Shown one piece after another: positions 29,601 through 48,167 of a stretch of 64,000 nt of DNA. The translations under genes were made by a program, and so were the position numbers. The stretch spans positions 837,713-901,712 of the forward strand of contig NMRB01000036.1 in assembly GCA_002633025.1 (NCBI GenBank), written 5' to 3'. The notes under the pieces were generated by a model. It saw only the letters and a list, made by a program, of their open reading frames with translations. It was not told the origin of the DNA and did not search any database. The DNA comes from Notospermus geniculatus (taxonomy: Eukaryota > Nemertea > Pilidiophora > Heteronemertea > Lineidae). Numbering within the stretch: the first letter of the stretch is position 1; every line of letters begins with the position of its first letter.

Positions 29601-31827
29601 TTCATCATGTTACTGGCTGGTGGATTCACCGTTCGTCTGAATTCATTATGAGTATTGAGGATGGTGGCCCTGTCTGCCGCAGGAGACACGCCTTGAATGG
29701 AAAGAATACCATACCACTTCTATTGTTATGCCAAGAGAATTAGAGATAATGATATGTGGATTTCGAACCCAAGATCTCTCGCACCTGACACTGTGCCAAA
29801 GTGTCTTCCCCTTCCGGGCCGAACTTGCACCCTGCAACTGTTGCTCGTTTTTGGACATTTTCAAAAGGTACATGTAGGCCTACATCGTATATCGTAAGTC
29901 GTCGAAAAAGGTACGACAATAAGAAAGTTCCAAAAGATAATCTCGGGTCCTTCCTGTGGGAAAGAGATACCTGATTTGACCTACCTCCAGATCTGTATTT
30001 CGAACTGGGGTCCAAGCACAGCGAATGCTTCTTGCCGCTGTATTCAAGAACACTGTACATTTGTGGGCAAACAGCCTGTTCCGAAAAAAATCAGTTTTTT
30101 TTAATTTTTTGTAACGTTGAACGTCGTGGTTTCGAAAGCAATGTCGATGGACTTAAGGGATGTCGTAGATGGATCATCTTTGCCCAGGGTCTTGACATAA
30201 CCCGCTCCCTCAGGTTTTGGTAATACCAAAAGTTTGTCTCGGCTATATGAAGACCTAAGTCGATCTGAGTTCGGGGAAACCACAAAAACGTCACGTCGTC
30301 TTTGGCTCGGAAATAAAACTCTCGTTTGCAGTTTTTGTCGCGAGATACCAGGCAGACGACAATCGTCGCAAGACGATAGAAATCGCTTGCTGTGCGATAG
30401 GCTGAGGCAATGTTTATTTTGTCAGTGTCGGTGGGAGAAAGTCCCCAGTAATGGTCCGAGGACGAAATGCAGCTTTTGACTTGCTGTAGTCTTGCCTGTG
30501 GGACCACAGCACAGGGAAAGCAAGCAGCCGGACGCTACTTCGAATGGTCCGGAATGGGTTGCGTATGCGACATTGAAAGTTAGTTCCTAGACCTATATCG
30601 GTACTCAACGAATCTGATTTTTTTTTCTAAACTCAGTTTCACGCTAGTCACGCACATTCAAGGACTTGGACTCCAAGAAGAGATCACGTTTCGAGTGATA
30701 TGCTTGTATACAACTCAAATGACTGGACAAACATGTTGAGTTTTTTCAATGGGAAGAATAATTTGTTTACAAACATCGTCAACAATATTTGTGATCAACT
30801 TGAAAAAAAAAATGATTGTAGCGTGGGACTGCACTGCGTCTCTTTCAGTGACAGTCTACACATGTTTCGGCCATCTAAAATTTGCACTACCGTGTGGGTG
30901 CGTACGTCACTGGTAAGGGGTAAGCCGGAGGAACCTTATGTACTTGTATTTCAAACATTGTAGACGTTTGAGTAGGCCTGAACCAGTTTTGATACTTGAT
31001 CACAGGCCTACTTTTAAAATACTCACGACTGCTAGGAGGCACTTTCCTGCAAAAAAGAACACGACCATTGACATCTTCACTACCTGGTACCGATAGTAAT
31101 ACCTCTAGCATGATTTGGTTGGGAAAAACAATCCCCAGCGGAATGTGTACGCCGAAAAAGTCATCTTTATCATAGTTTCTCCAGCAAAGTACGGTAATAC
31201 AAAAGTTAACGCCAGGATTGTGTGCTTTGGTGATGGAAATGGTAGGCTACGACAGAATTAAGGTCCGACAGCGACAGCCGCATCGGATTGATCAATTGTA
31301 AAATGAGTGGGAACGTTTATACACAACGCGCCCGCGCCCGCGACTAAAATTTTGGTCGCGCGACATGCCGCAGAGATTTCCTCCAGAGCGAATTTTTTGA
31401 AAATGTCGCGCGACACCTTTTTTTGTAGTGTGAACTTTAATGCGTCCTGGCATGATATTTCTAGACGAGCACACATTTTCGTTTATACAAAGCGGACTTT
31501 GGCGGCCGGTGTACCAGATGAGAAACTCCTACTATATTTTATGTATATACTAGGAATAGGACTGGAAGTTCCGTACTCAATACAAATGACATGCACTCTC
31601 AACGTTCATGAACGAACAGGTTGCGACATAATCCTGGGACAATAACCGGACATTGATTCCGGGGGACTTGCTCCGCGATCACACCGGTGTCCGGCGCATT
31701 TTAAACCCTAGTATGAAACTGTGCAGAAGATAAGAACTCAAAACATTCGACAGGTAGCTACCTACTTACCAAATAATACCAAACCGACCGATGTGAGATA
31801 TACACGAACGTCCTTCATGATTTTCAT
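26667..31827 (-). CDS. Secreted CAP/CRISP protein with hinge, EGF-like, ShK-like and Gly-rich tail (copy A)
   Basis: Minus-strand exons in transcript order: 31827-31770 (ATG, signal peptide), 29691-29597, 29248-29155, 28731-28586, 28407-28310, 28024-27927, 27698-27465 and 26893-26667 (stop TGA). All phases agree; the product is 349 residues. CAP-domain landmarks are RATILNTHNEFRRTVNPPAS, FWDDELAKIALGWASQC, YAVGQNVA, WNDERKGFVFG, HAHYTQ, IGCATAICN and FFVCNYAPAGN. A CRISP-type cysteine-rich hinge follows (PYKKSTDGNSCGECKSSC). Next is an EGF-like segment (CYNGGILN, CNC, GRQC), then an ShK-like cysteine cluster (CPYSMTKC to LRCPDSCRIC). A Gly/Ser-rich linker and a short hydrophobic C-terminus may signal GPI anchoring. 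CAP proteins are secreted and serve immunity, reproduction or venom; the role here is unknown. The CAP His and Glu positions (HN, HYTQ) are present. The first exon is inferred from its phase-1 donor and hydrophobic leader. Confidence 0.88.
27080..27464 (-). pseudogene. Decayed tandem copies of the ShK-like exon end
   Basis: Downstream of the CAP gene's ShK-coding exon, three diverged copies of its 3' part are visible on the minus strand, near 27,380-27,440, 27,200-27,300 and 27,080-27,180. Each keeps the segment encoding S-M-T/A-K. In the last, the codon for the following Cys has become TGA, while downstream codons for CPDCRC and a GTGAGC donor persist. The same stop is present in copy B. They look like exon duplications that have degenerated. 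Confidence 0.65.
29393..29463 (+). repeat. tRNA-like sequence (SINE head or tRNA pseudogene), copy A
   Basis: It has an A-box-like TGCTCGGGTGGTAGAGCA with a D-arm stem (GCTC/GAGC), and a B box GGTTCAAACC inside a T-arm-like hairpin. The acceptor ends GGG and CCC could pair. The anticodon arm does not fold cleanly, so a functional tRNA is unlikely. It lies in an intron of the CAP gene, antisense to it. Confidence 0.6.
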
Positions 31828-34201
31828 CCAAGACAAGCTAGCTCTCCGCCCGTCGTCATGTACGAACAAGAAATGAAGTCGTTCAATCGTATTTTGGACA
31901 TTTTTCAAATTGTCTGAGAGTTTTGAAGTTTAATCGAGACTCAAACTCTCAAGACTTCGAAATGATTTAAAGTGCCATTCAAATGAAAGAAATGCTAATT
32001 TGAACCGTCTGGACGGAGGAATTTTGGCACCAACTTAAGGGAGAATTTTTTTCCTCACGAACGACTTTGGTGAACTCGTCATTTTCCCAATCAGCACTTG
32101 TGTTGGACGTATTTTTTTCGACGTACTGGTACCTTGAAAAACCATTTGCCCAACCATAATGTTACAGGAAAGGTGAAGGGTTGCATGGCAACACTGCCTA
32201 TCTACTGTACAGGCCGAAGGAAGGTTTTTTTACAGGGTGTCTACAAACTAAGACCGACGCCCCCAAGATTCCAGACCCAGCTACAAAACACAAGACCCCC
32301 TTACTAAATCATTCAGATTCGGAGCCTGAGATCGGAAACGGTGCAGGTCAGTCCCGAAATGGAGGACTTTTCCAGGATTGATAAACTTGGAGGAAGTCAA
32401 TATAGGCCTAATTCCTCCAAGATAACTAAGGAGAACCATGAATACTTTGTAAGTAAAGGTGTGACAATAATTTATTGACAATTGATACACAGAGAATACC
32501 TACAACATTTACAAATGAAGACAACATCACATTTATATTGAGGCTAGTCCTCCTGCCTTGCATATGCATAAGACCGACCAAAAACCTTTTTAAGTCCGTC
32601 TTGGACCCACGACGATAACTGATGCGGTAAAGCAACATGATATGACGACGATTGGCACTTTTTAACATAGACCATGGCCTAGCCTACTAATGGCACCTGG
32701 CGATGGTCTGTGTTAAAAACTACAAACCTATGAGGACAGGTGCAATCGGCACGCCAACACAGTCTCGCACAGACAGCCGTTTTGTTCCACAGTGTTGCGA
32801 CACATTTCCACATTCACAATCAGCGGCTTGCTTGACCGAGACTAGCAAAGACATGACCGATTGATCTTGCACACGGAAAAAGTAGGCGACGATCCAGTGC
32901 CTCAACGGAGCTAAAAACTCGCACCAAAGTGTGTTTATGGAGGAGACCATTCAAATTCAACCGCATAAACCATACATCAATATTTAGCAAAGATATTAAG
33001 CCTTTGAATAGACTAGTTCATGAAATGTGGAAATGTTGAAAGAAATTGTCATGGAAAGTTCGTTTCCCGCGTCCCCATGTTTTGGTGGAGAATAACAAGA
33101 GGCCTGTCGGCATCACAGTCAGCTGACGAACATGTTTCATCAAGTTGTACATACCGGTACATTAAGAGGGGGAAATGTTTTTAACAGTCAAAAAAATTTA
33201 TGTACCTCATCTTCACTGAGATTATGGGAATATGTGGACTGTTGAAAAGGTGGGTAAAATAGTCCACCACATCACAGGCAAAATGAAGTGGCACACATAA
33301 ACTTTCAAATAGTAAATTTGACTTGCAAAAAAATGTCTATTGGAAGTGTGTGGAAAACCCTGCTTTTTTTTCTCTCAAATTAATCCGCCTGGAAATGACC
33401 CTTAATACCAGAATAATGATCTTCCAGTGACCCCATGACCCCAAACAGATGAATGGACCGACACTTATGCTCAGGTTTTTTTGTAACGAATGTGAAAGTG
33501 AATGACAACAGCACAGGAAAGTGGCAAAGTCAATTTGAACGGAGTTGATCTGAAACACCCAAATGTGAAAAAGTGCATACGTGGAAACAAACTTGGCTCA
33601 CTTTATTTCACTTTTTATGGAACTCAAACAGCGCCATGTGGGGGTAGGTTATACATTATTACATGTTTACTCTGACAAATCCCAAACATTCTTACAAACC
33701 CTTGCACTGCCAAGGCTAATTTTGTTCAAAACAAAAATGTAAAAAAAAACTTGAAAGGCACCTGATAAGGGACTGAGGGCTAAGAGCCCCTGATGTTCTC
33801 AAGATGCCATGCATGGGTATTCATTGGAAAGCTCTGAGAAAGTACTTCCCAATGAATACCTATGTAACAGGGTTTCTGTAAGATTACAGCAGGGTCGGAT
33901 CCGCGGGGCGTGGGGTGCGTATGCCCCCCCCCCCCATTTTTTTACCAAGATTTTTTTACCATGATTTTTTTACCAAGAAAAATTCAATCACATACAAATT
34001 TGAGTCCCGCTTTCGGTGCTCACCACCTCCGTCGAGCTATGCCCCCCTTCCTGACAACCCTGGATCTGACCCTGATTACAGGATTAGGTACGTTTAATGA
34101 AATTACTGCTGGCAGTGAAAGGGTAAAAAGAATATGGATCAATTTTGCATTGGTTTTCCCGGACATGATTACGTTTCAATTATCCTAACAGGCAGTTCTT
34201 G

Positions 34202-35610
34202 TTAATCGAATTTCTTCTGCAGTGTCCTCTTGAAGAACACAGGTACGAGGGCAAGAACGGCAAAAATCCCGAGGACAATCATGGATGTCCATGATACAGC
34301 ATCACCGGTTGATGTCAACTGGTGAAGGGTGGTCCCAGCATGGATAGCTACGAATGACGGTGGTGCTACCCCTGAAAGAATGATGAAGACATTTATAAAT
34401 ATTGATTCAAGAACTGAAAGTCAACTGTCAACTGTGGAGTTATTAGTTTGAGGTGATAAAGGCAAACAAATGCACAGCAGGAGGAAACCAGAGCACCAGA
34501 TTTCATCATGATGACATCTGAAAGGTTGTAGGATATTGTCTGATTTAAAGGCAAGAATAACAACTGGCGAAAAGCTTTGATACTAACCCAGGAATGTTCC
34601 CAGAAAGAATGGAAACAGAGGCACGTTTATAACAGGAGAGGTTATGTTGATGAACCAATTTGGTAGAAACGGTGTTATTCGCAGGAATATGATGTAATTT
34701 AACAGGTGTTGCCTGTGCTTCTCAACCTGAAAAACAGACTTGACGTAAGAAATTGCCTGCCCAGTTGTTGTGACCAGTTCAACCGCTTGTAAGAATGAAT
34801 ACAGTGCCAGTCGAAACTGTGCAAGAAGCACAAAAGCCACTGAAGTGAGCTCCTGCCCTTACAATTCAAATTTTTTTGAACTTACATGTGATGCCCATTC
34901 ACTAACTCTCTCTGGGATGTATCTGTTGACTAATGATCTTCCAACTAGATAGGACAGTAGGTAGCAAAAAGATGCGCCTACGGCCGAACACTGGAAAAGA
35001 GAGCGGGAGTGATTTGTAGGGTATTAGGCTACTCCATGAAAATCATCTAACTGCCTGTATTTCAAGTTTCGTTTTCAAAGTGTAACTGCACCAAATGATG
35101 AAACCTCCAAAACCATAATGAAAGCAGAACAATTTTTTTGTCCTCAGACATGAAAATCTGACATGTTTCATGGCAGTTGATTCCATCATGCATATAGAAC
35201 TGCAGGTTTACCAAAAACGGAGCTAGAAATGACCGTGAAAGGTCATGTTGTTTCTGAACAGCCTATAGGTAAATTGTACTTACCAGGCAAACTAGAGAGA
35301 GAGCGAGGGGGAATGGAAAGAGAAACCCAGAAAGAATGCTGAGAAATATCGAGCCAGGAATGGCAAACGATTGTAAGCTGAAGCCATAGTCAAGGATTAA
35401 CATAATTCAGGGGGAATGCAATGACATAATGGTATTGACGCCCAGCCGAGTACTGTCACTGACTTTTCATTGAAAGGATACAATATATACGTGATGAAAT
35501 AACCGAATAGAACTTGGTAGTAATAAAGCTCCTTATATCTTGAAAGCACCTTGCCTAGATTCTTAGCGTCTTCCAAATCACGTGGTACCTTGATGAACTG
35601 TTTCTCCTCT
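34202..35610 (-). CDS. TMEM41B: TMEM41B-like VTT-domain scramblase, 3' exons only (copy A)
   Basis: Five minus-strand exons in transcript order: 35610-35482, 35377-35284, 34990-34886, 34726-34588 and 34371-34202 (TAA). They encode the conserved VTT/DedA core: KVPRDLEDAKNLGKVLSRYK, FAIPGSIFLSILSGFLFPFP, ASFCYLLSYLVGR, NYIIFLRITPFLPNWFINIT, SPVINVPLFPFFLGTFLG, VAPPSFVAIHAGTTLHQLTS, and a last helix before a Lys-rich C-terminus. TMEM41B is an ER multi-pass lipid scramblase used in autophagosome formation and lipoprotein export. The N-terminal exons are not in this copy, because the block stops at the N (37,128); they lie after copy B. Confidence 0.9.
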
Positions 35611-37128
35611 CTGAAATGACAGTAGCATGATTTGAAGAGCAGTTTGTATCCAGTAGTTTCTTCCAGAAAGGGAACCTCTATAAACAACACCTTTGGGACT
35701 GCCTAATGCTGTCCTCAATTGAGAGGAGTCCTGATTACTGAAGTCCAAGAAAATAGAAATGATCAATTTGCACTTTGGCATCATATAAGTTGAAACCTGC
35801 TGGTGGCAGAGGTGGCCTGCAATGCATGACTGTATTGCATAGTATTCGGTGCTTGGCCCTCGATTCAATGCCAATTTTTAATGCTCAACAGGAGGAAACT
35901 GGAGTGACCCACAAAAACCTGCACTGTCGAAGAGAGCTGCCCTCTCTATCAGTATTGCATGAAGAGCAGGTCCGACTGGGGAACACACCCAGAACGTCCG
36001 AGTTGACAGGCACAGAGCTATCACTGTGCCACTATGATGGGGTACAACACTAACACTACTACAGTATGATGAGCTAAGTATGAGCAAATACACTTATACA
36101 AGGACTGTACAGCTTCAAGGTTTGCTACAACCAGACAAACTGGTTGACAACTTTTAGGCAGAAAGAAGGACACAACAACATCAGCATTTTAAAAACAATG
36201 CATTTTATTGCCCAATGCAGGCCAACAAGTCATTGGAAATTGATACATACTTTTATTTTCACTATTGGAAAATATCGTACAAAGTTTTCAGTAACAATAT
36301 CAATCATTTCGTTTCTAACTGCCTGAAAGCTGCCACCAGAAGTGCACTCAGCACATTTTTGATCTTTCAATACATGTACAGTATGAGGAATTAATGCTGG
36401 GTGTGGGTGAATCCAGCACTTCCGAAAACGATGCGATATAGAATTTCGTAAACAAAAAAAACGCCGCAAATGTTTAAAATACGGTACATGAAATGACCAT
36501 TGGTATTAGGAACATGTGGCAAGAAATGATGCACCATAACACAGATGATAATCAGAAGCAAAGATAAAGTGGGCAGCACTAGCACACCAGGCAATATCAC
36601 CAGCAATCTGGTCGTCAGCGAGTATTTAAAATCGGCTGTTGACGCCAGTGTGCGCTGGACAGCGATGTTTGGAATCTTCTCACCGGTGATGCTTGCCCAT
36701 TATCAAACAATACCAAAGCCAATATTGCCTAGTGTGCAGTGGATGGCGAGAAGGTCGGTGTGGCGATTACATTGCTTGCGATATCGCCTGGTGTGCTGCT
36801 GGCGTAAGTACGTATTAAGACAAATCATAGCCAAATTCAATTTCAAACATTTCTGAAGAAACCTTCATGGGTTGAGGTTTATAATGAGGCCCCTTTTGCC
36901 ATCATCTTGTTTAAAATGCACAAGATTTAAAGCCTTATGTTATCATGGCCGACTGAAGGGTCGATTTGATTAAACAAAGGTCTCCAAAGGGCTATCTACG
37001 TCAGCCATGTTAGCCACATTGGCTCCATCAATTTTAAGCACTTCCTACCACAATCAAGTAAGTGTGCCTTGGCTGTTGACTTGAGTACCGGTAATCAGTA
37101 CTACTATAATCAGTGTACTAAATAATCN

Positions 37129-42811
<5,683 letters not shown>

Positions 42812-43874
42812 ATTCATGGACTATGCATGTTTCAGAGCTAGGAAGGTGGAAGTGGAATAGCTCCAGATTTGATATTTCTGGCCTGCGGACTGGGGATGAG
42901 TTTTCATATTCTGATATATAAGACATTCTTAAAATTGAATAATTTTAATAGGAGAGAATACATGTATTAAATTAATATCTTGATTGTTCTCTTCTGTACA
43001 TGTAAATTCTACATAAAAAGTAATTAATTAAGTACATGTACTTTGTGAATAATCTAATTAAGTGTATTCTTGTGTGGTGTTTGTATATTTGGAACTTGGA
43101 GGAAATCTCCTCCAAGGTTGAAAAGAGTCCTTATTTAACGAATGATTTTACATGTGCCTCAGTTAAAAACTTTCTTTAATTCTATAGCGTCTGTTATTGA
43201 AAATACCTGCAAGTGCAAATTATGAACAATACTACATGTATTAAGATAAAGAATGAAATATTTTATCAAAATAAATTACTCTTTACTATCAAGCGAGTAT
43301 GTTGTATTTCTCTTTCTTTTGGCAAAAAAACAACTCCTCAAAATCTTCATCATATCACATTAGGCCTATAGGTGGTTGAAACAGAGTAAATAAAGAAATA
43401 ACAAAAGACATTTTTTCCATGATCCATAAATTTTCCATGATCACATGTTTGTAATTCAGACCCTATTTACAATAAATGGTAATTCATGCATACAGATATT
43501 TATAGTTAGTAGCGTATTATGGAAGAGAGACTAATGTAAATTCAACTGCACCTTGTCACGTGAGGGTTTTCTTCAGCAATTTTTCCTCAATGGGAAATTG
43601 TTGGTGGAGGAACCAAAAAGTGAAGAATCGTAACTGGCGCACAGAAAAAAGAAACCAGTATCCGTCCCGGGTATCCGTAAGACGAACTGAGCAAATGAAA
43701 CAACCTCGGCAATGTAGAAAGGAGACTTGAAATCGACACAACAGACTCAGTGAACACTAACAATAACTGCCGTTGAAGGAGGGTTGGCGAAACTCTTGAT
43801 GGAGACACTACCTTCCAACCCTCATTCCCAACCTCTGACGAATGGCAGAGCTTTTCAAACATATGTCTAAACGC

Positions 43875-46800
43875 CTACAAGTATTTCGCGCACACGACAA
43901 CCATCATAACTGTCCAACGGAAAGGCCGACTAAGGATGACTGAAGTAGGCCTATTTCCAGAGGAAAATGGCGGTTGTGAATCACCGCCCGTATTTTCACC
44001 GCCACTGGCACCACCTCCGGTTCCACTGTTAGTACCGCCAGCAGAGCCACCGCTTGAACCACCACTCTTCGTAGAATCTTCTGCAAAAGAGATAAGTACA
44101 TCGATCCAAACTCGGAACTCGTAGCAGCTCACTTTTGCTAACTTCGTTGAAAGGGATGCTTTCAATGATTGGCTACATCTAAGTGTTCCAAGTAATGTAG
44201 CTATGCATGGACAGCGGCGCTTCGCCAAATGATGCTCACTTGCGGCATCTACAGTCAGGACAACAAAAGCAGCTTTTGAATTCGCATCAGACTTCACTTG
44301 GCCATCGAGGAGTGAAGACATCGGTAACTTCGCCAAGGTTTACCATAGGGGCATACGACAGCGCAAAGGAGTTATGGGACTACACTTGGTCATCGAAGGA
44401 CTTTAGTGACTTGGCCAATGCTTACCTTGGGCATGATATTCTACCTGCGCCAGGACAACGCAAAACAGTTCTTCGCCTCAGACTACGAGATTAGGGAGTT
44501 TTCGCAAATCTGACGAAAAACGAAGTACGAAATACGAAATTGGACGTCATATCCATGACGTATTAATGTATTTCAGGAAATGGCTGGTAACATAAATATC
44601 ACCTGCTGCAAGAGCGTCTTTTAGCGTATGACGTTAGAACGACAGAGGTACGGTGTACATTAAACTTTGAAATTTATCTTTCGTTTCCACTTCGTTGATA
44701 CGAATTGGAAATTTAAAAATTCAAGATGCGCCATAACTCTTTCGATCTTACATGACATGCTAAAAGACGCACTAGCATGAGGGACATTTGTGGTACCAAC
44801 CATTTCCTGAAATATATTACGTCATGGATATGACGTCCAATTTCGTATTTCGTACTTCGTTTTTCGTCAGATTTGCGAAAACTCCCTATTATAATCACAG
44901 CGCTGGACAACGAATACGAGCATATTTTAACTAAACACGAGCCACGGCAGCGCAAAGCAGCTGATGAGACTACACTTGGTCAGCGAAGGACTTCAGTTTT
45001 GCCAAATGATGCTTACTTGGGCATATTCTACACGAGTCAGGACAGCGCAACGCAGCAGTTCGCATGAGACTACACNGGGGGCGGGGCTGATGGTCGACAG
45101 TTGATGCGTCTGCTTTTGGTGAGACCGAGGACAAATTCATATTTGTCGTTTTTTCGTTCAGTTTCTTTTTGGTCCTCTTTGAGTTGGACACACTATTTTT
45201 TGTTGATTTTGATTCTTTTTTGTAATAAGTGTTTTCTTTTGTTTGTTTTGTTTTGCGCCACCTACAGATATAGAGGTTCCAGGTTTTCAGAAGATCCTCC
45301 CTGATTTGTGTGACAAACTTCGACTGGTCGCCTGCCCTCGAGTCGCTGCGCTAAAACTCGAGTGTTGTATTTCAAGGCAGCAAAGCAGTTTACAACAAAT
45401 TCATTTTTTTGACTGACCTGGTACCTGTCTCCAGTAGTAAGAAGACTCATGGCCAGGTGTGCACTGAGATGCCCAACCCAGAGCAATTTTGGCTAATTCG
45501 TCGTCCCAAAACTGTGAAAAAGGAAAGGCCGACTGAGAAAATGCCGCGCAGGATGATCAGTTGGATATTTCTCAGCAATTCCGCCACAGAAGAAATTCGC
45601 ATGGATTGTAATGTGCAGCGCATACGAAATAACCCCTTTCCTGCTAACCCAGCAGCGGGATATGTGTCTCTTATAGCTCAGATATAGGTGGAGGCCTATA
45701 GAGCATTTAACTGAGAAGCAGAAGGTCTCCGGTTCAAACCCGGGTGTGGCCCTTCATTCTTAACTAATGGTGCCTGTGACTATATAGCAGATTTTAAACT
45801 GAAAATGTTATGAAACACGCGTCATTCTCATTCTCGTTTTATCAGGATATCGGCAAACCTGAGTTCAGCAATATTATTAGTTAACTCACCATCTTCATCA
45901 TGTTACTGGCTGGTGGATTCACCGTTCGTCTGAATTCATTATGAGTATTGAGGATGGTGGCCCTGTCTGTCGCAGGAGACACGCCTTGAATGGAAAGAAT
46001 ACCATACCACTTCTATTGTTATGCCAAGAGAATTAGAGATAATGACGGCCACGTGGATTGCGAACCCAAGATCTCTCGCACCTGGAACTGTGCCAAAGTG
46101 TGTTTCCCTTCCGGGCCGAACTTACCCTGCCAACTGTTGCTCTGTTTTTGGACATTTTCAAAGGTAGGCCTACTACATCGTATATCGTAAGCCGTCGAAA
46201 AAGGTACGACGATAAGAAAGTTCCAAAAGATAATCTCGGGTCCTTCCTGTGGGAAAGATCGAGATACAATGATTTGACCTACCTCCAGATCTGTATTTCG
46301 AACTGGGGTCCAAGCACAGCGAATGCTTCTTGCCGCTGTATTCAAGAACACTGTACATTTGTGGGCAAACAGCCTGTTCCGAAAAAAAAAACATTTTTTT
46401 TAATTTTTGGTATTGTTGAACGTCGTGGTTTCGAAAGCAATGTCGATGGACACAAGGGATGTCNNNNNNNNNNNNNNNNNNNNNNNNNNNNNNNNNNNNN
46501 NNNNNNNNNNNNNNNNNNNTCTTTGCCCAGGGTCTTGACATAACCCGCTCCCTCAGGTTTTGGTAATACCAAAAGTTTGTCTCGGCTATATGAAGACCTA
46601 AGTCGATCTGAGTTCGGGGAAACCACAAAAACGTCACGTCGTCTTTGGCTCGGAAATAAAACTCTCGTTTGCAGTTTTTGTCGCGAGATACCAGGCAGAC
46701 GACAATCGTCGCAAGACGATAGAAATCGCTTGCTGTGCGATAGGCTGAGGCAATGTTTATTTTGTCAGTGTCGGTGGGAGAAAGTCCCCAGTAATGGTCC

Positions 46801-48167
46801 GAGGACGAAATGCAGCTTTTGACTTGCTGTAGTCTTGCCTGTGGGACCACAGCACAGGGAAAGCAAGCAGCCGGACGCTACTTCGAATGGTCCGGAATGG
46901 GTTGCGTATGCGACATTGAAAGTTAGTTCCTAGACCTATATCGGTACTCAACGAATCTGATTTTTTTTTCTAAACTCAGTTTCACGCTAGTCACGCACAT
47001 TCAAGGACTTGGACTCCAAGAAGAGATCACGTTTCGAGTGATATGCTTGTATACAACTCAAATGACTGGACAAACATGTTGAGTTTTTTCAATGGGAAGA
47101 ATAATTTGTTTACAAACATCGTCAACAATATTTGTGATCAACTTGAAAAAAAAAATGATTGTAGCGTGGGACTGCACTGCGTCTCTTTCAGTGACAGTCT
47201 ACACGTTTCGGCCATCTAAAATTTGCACTACCGTGTGGGTGCGTACGTCACTGGTAAGGGGTAAGCCGGAGGAACCTTATGTACTTGTATTTCAAACATT
47301 GTAGACGTTTGAGTAGGCCTGAACCAGTTTTGATACTCGATCACAGGCCTACTTTTAAAATACTCACGACTGCTAGGAGGCACTTTCCTGCAAAAAAGAA
47401 TACGACCATTGACATCTTCACTACCTGGTACCGATAGTATTACCTCTAGCATGATTTGGTTGGGAAAAACAATCCCCAGCGGAATGTGACGCCGAAAAAG
47501 TCATCTTTATCATAGTTTCTCCAGCAAAGTACGGTAATACAAAAGTTAACGCCAGGATTGTGTGCTTTGGTGATGGAAATGGTAGGCTACGACAGAATTA
47601 AGGTCCGACAGCGACAGCCGCATCGGATTGATCAATTGTAAAATGAGTGGGAACGTTTATACACAACGCGACCGCGCCCGCGACTAAAATTTTGGTCGCG
47701 CGACATGCCGCAGAGATTTCCTCCAGAGCGAATTTTTTGAAAATGTCGCGCGACACCTTTTTTTGTAGTGTGAACTTTAATGCGTCCTGGCATGATATTT
47801 CTAGACGAGCACACATTTTCGTTTATACAAAGCGGACTTTGGCGGCCGGTGTACCAGATGAGAAACTCCTACTATATTTTATGTATATACTAGGAATAGG
47901 ACTGGAAGTTCCGTACTCAATACAAATGACATGCACTCTCAACGTTCATGAACGAACAGGTTGCGACATAATCCTGGGACAATAACCGGACATTGATTCC
48001 GGGGGACTTGCTCCGCGATCACACCGGTGTCCGGCGCATTTTAAACCCTAGTATGAAACTGTGCAGAAGATAAGAACTCAAAACATTCGACAGGTAGCTA
48101 CCTACTTACCAAATAATACCAAACCGACCGATGTGAGATATACACGAACGTCCTTCATGATTTTCAT
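43875..48167 (-). CDS. CAP/CRISP gene, copy B, internally broken by an assembly join
   Basis: Recognisable exons in transcript order: 48167-48110 (signal peptide), 45984-45890, 45511-45418, part of the ShK exon (45075-45017) and the Gly-rich C-terminal exon 44080-43875. The exons for the rest of the CAP domain, the hinge and the EGF-like part are missing at the single N at 45,076. The stretch between corresponds to 27,520-28,790 in copy A. The C-terminus ends VVCAKYL (TAG) instead of the longer copy A tail, owing to an indel. A MITE (44,494-44,886) sits between the last two exons. The break coincides with an N, so the copy should be read as an incompletely assembled allele and not a natural pseudogene. 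Confidence 0.75.
44494..44886. mobile_element. MITE, 393 bp, ~95-bp inverted repeats, present only in copy B
   Basis: It begins GGGAGTTTTCGCAAATCTGA and ends with its inverse, flanked by TA on both sides. The corresponding place in copy A (about 27,345) runs without the element. Long arms and TA target fit a Tc1/mariner-type non-autonomous element. No coding sequence. Confidence 0.9.
45655..45752 (+). repeat. tRNA-like sequence, copy B version
   Basis: Counterpart of 29,393-29,463. Here the A-box region (TAGCTCAG...TAGAGCA) is interrupted by about 16 bp including AGGCCTA, while the T arm (CCGGTTCAAACCCGG) is a perfect hairpin. Confidence 0.6.
46464..46519. other. Assembly gap (56 N)
   Basis: The run of N matches 30,165-30,180 in copy A, so the true missing sequence is only about 15 bp and the N length is not to scale. 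Confidence 0.95.

Noticed and set aside
43875-44336. 153-codon open frame on the minus strand
   Set aside because: Only its last part (44,080 to 43,875) is the CAP gene's Gly-rich exon. The upstream part runs through an intron acceptor and decayed ShK copies in the wrong frame.
46173-46850. 225-codon open frame on the minus strand in copy B
   Set aside because: It runs through a block of N. In copy A the equivalent is interrupted, so the length is an artefact.
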